From the NCBI RefSeq assembly GCF_000235445.1, contig NZ_JH378833.1, forward strand, positions 66,435-130,434: a stretch of 64,000 bases of DNA, written 5' to 3'. The notes beneath the pieces are model-generated. The model was given only the letters and a program-made list of their open reading frames with translations, was not told the origin of the DNA and searched no databases. Position 1 is the first letter of the stretch. Each line of letters starts with the position of its first letter. Below, piece after piece: positions 63,714-64,000 of the stretch. This stretch comes from Johnsonella ignava ATCC 51276 (GTDB taxonomy: Bacteria; Bacillota; Clostridia; Lachnospirales; Lachnospiraceae). Both the position numbers and the translations under genes were made by a program.

Positions 63714-64000
63714 TGTCATCCACTTTCGGAAAAGTTTTTTGTGTCCATACCTGGGGAGAATCACATGGTAAAAGCATAGGCGCCATAATTGACGGATGTC
63801 CTTCAGGGCTTCCTCTGTCGGAAGCAGATATACAACCCTATCTAAACAGGCGTAAACCCGGTCAGAATATCTATACAAGTTCACGCAGCGAAGCCGATAT
63901 ATGTAAAATACATTCAGGTATATTCAACGGTTTTACAACAGGCACCCCTATAATGGTAATTATAGAAAATCTTGATCAAAATCCTGATGAATATGATGAG
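63714..64000 (+). CDS. aroC: chorismate synthase, 5' part (runs off the window)
   Basis: The first 95 codons of chorismate synthase, which forms chorismate from EPSP in aromatic amino acid synthesis with reduced FMN. STFGKVFCVHTWGESHGKSI matches the N-terminal signature (G-E-S-H-G), and IDGCPSGLPLSEADIQPYLN and RRKPGQNIYTSSRSEADICK follow the family exactly. GGAGG lies seven bases before the ATG. The gene is cut by the window end, not truncated. Confidence 0.96.

Overview
The window reads as chromosomal DNA of a low-GC Gram-positive anaerobe of class Clostridia, most likely a Lachnospiraceae-type bacterium. The basis is AT-rich sequence with strong AGGAGG-type ribosome binding sites, many lipoproteins with Gram-positive lipoboxes, an A-type flavodiiron protein, and typical Firmicutes families (BCCT, CPBP, potABCD, SCO7613-like membrane protein). 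The genus is inference. No rRNA, tRNA or CRISPR array was seen.

Layout: 29-3065 is an iron-chelate type ABC importer (permease, ATPase, binding lipoprotein). 3178-5944 holds a small acidic protein, a frameshifted DUF2691-like gene flanked by a 26-bp direct repeat, an exported metallo-beta-lactamase-fold hydrolase and a lipoprotein. 6576-8614 is a BCCT osmolyte transporter with a clear promoter and operator-like repeat, plus a small XRE regulator. 9082-14211 is an accessory region: a decayed RHS/YD-repeat polymorphic-toxin locus duplicated in tandem, with fragments of two toxin tails and two kinds of small membrane-anchored putative immunity genes. 14672-24696 is a surface-glycan operon (two GT2 glycosyltransferases, LicD, RfbH and three large membrane proteins, one frameshifted at a T9 run). 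24750-29308 carries a sirtuin, a solitary Phd-type antitoxin, a Panacea (PanA/PanT-like) toxin-antitoxin pair preceded by a possible attenuator leader RNA, an NAD(P)HX epimerase and an IS3 remnant. 29428-36888 has a BtrH_N protein, a WYL regulator, an ABC-2 exporter and a zinc-ribbon membrane protein.

37278-47917 contains a CobD-like aminotransferase, then O-acetylhomoserine sulfhydrylase and a full FTR1/P19-type iron uptake locus (DUF4418, ABC ATPase, FTR1 permease, Tp34/P19 lipoprotein, DUF2318 membrane protein, two FtsX-like permeases, MacB-type ATPase). 48049-57349 holds a flavodoxin, an orphan PstS-like lipoprotein, a large lipoprotein, flavodiiron protein FprA, a 1079-residue membrane protein and a YbaK deacylase. 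57391-64000 has a CPBP protease, potABCD, a lactonase-family propeller protein and the start of aroC.

Three observations merit most attention: the leader upstream of the PanA/PanT pair, in which two RNA folds compete around a terminator; the duplicated RHS toxin-immunity remnant, in which the only full-length toxin domain has lost its presumed catalytic histidine; and the DUF2318 gene of the iron locus, whose ideal ribosome binding site faces an ATA codon. Several otherwise intact genes are broken exactly at homopolymer runs, which could mean phase variation, decay or sequence error.
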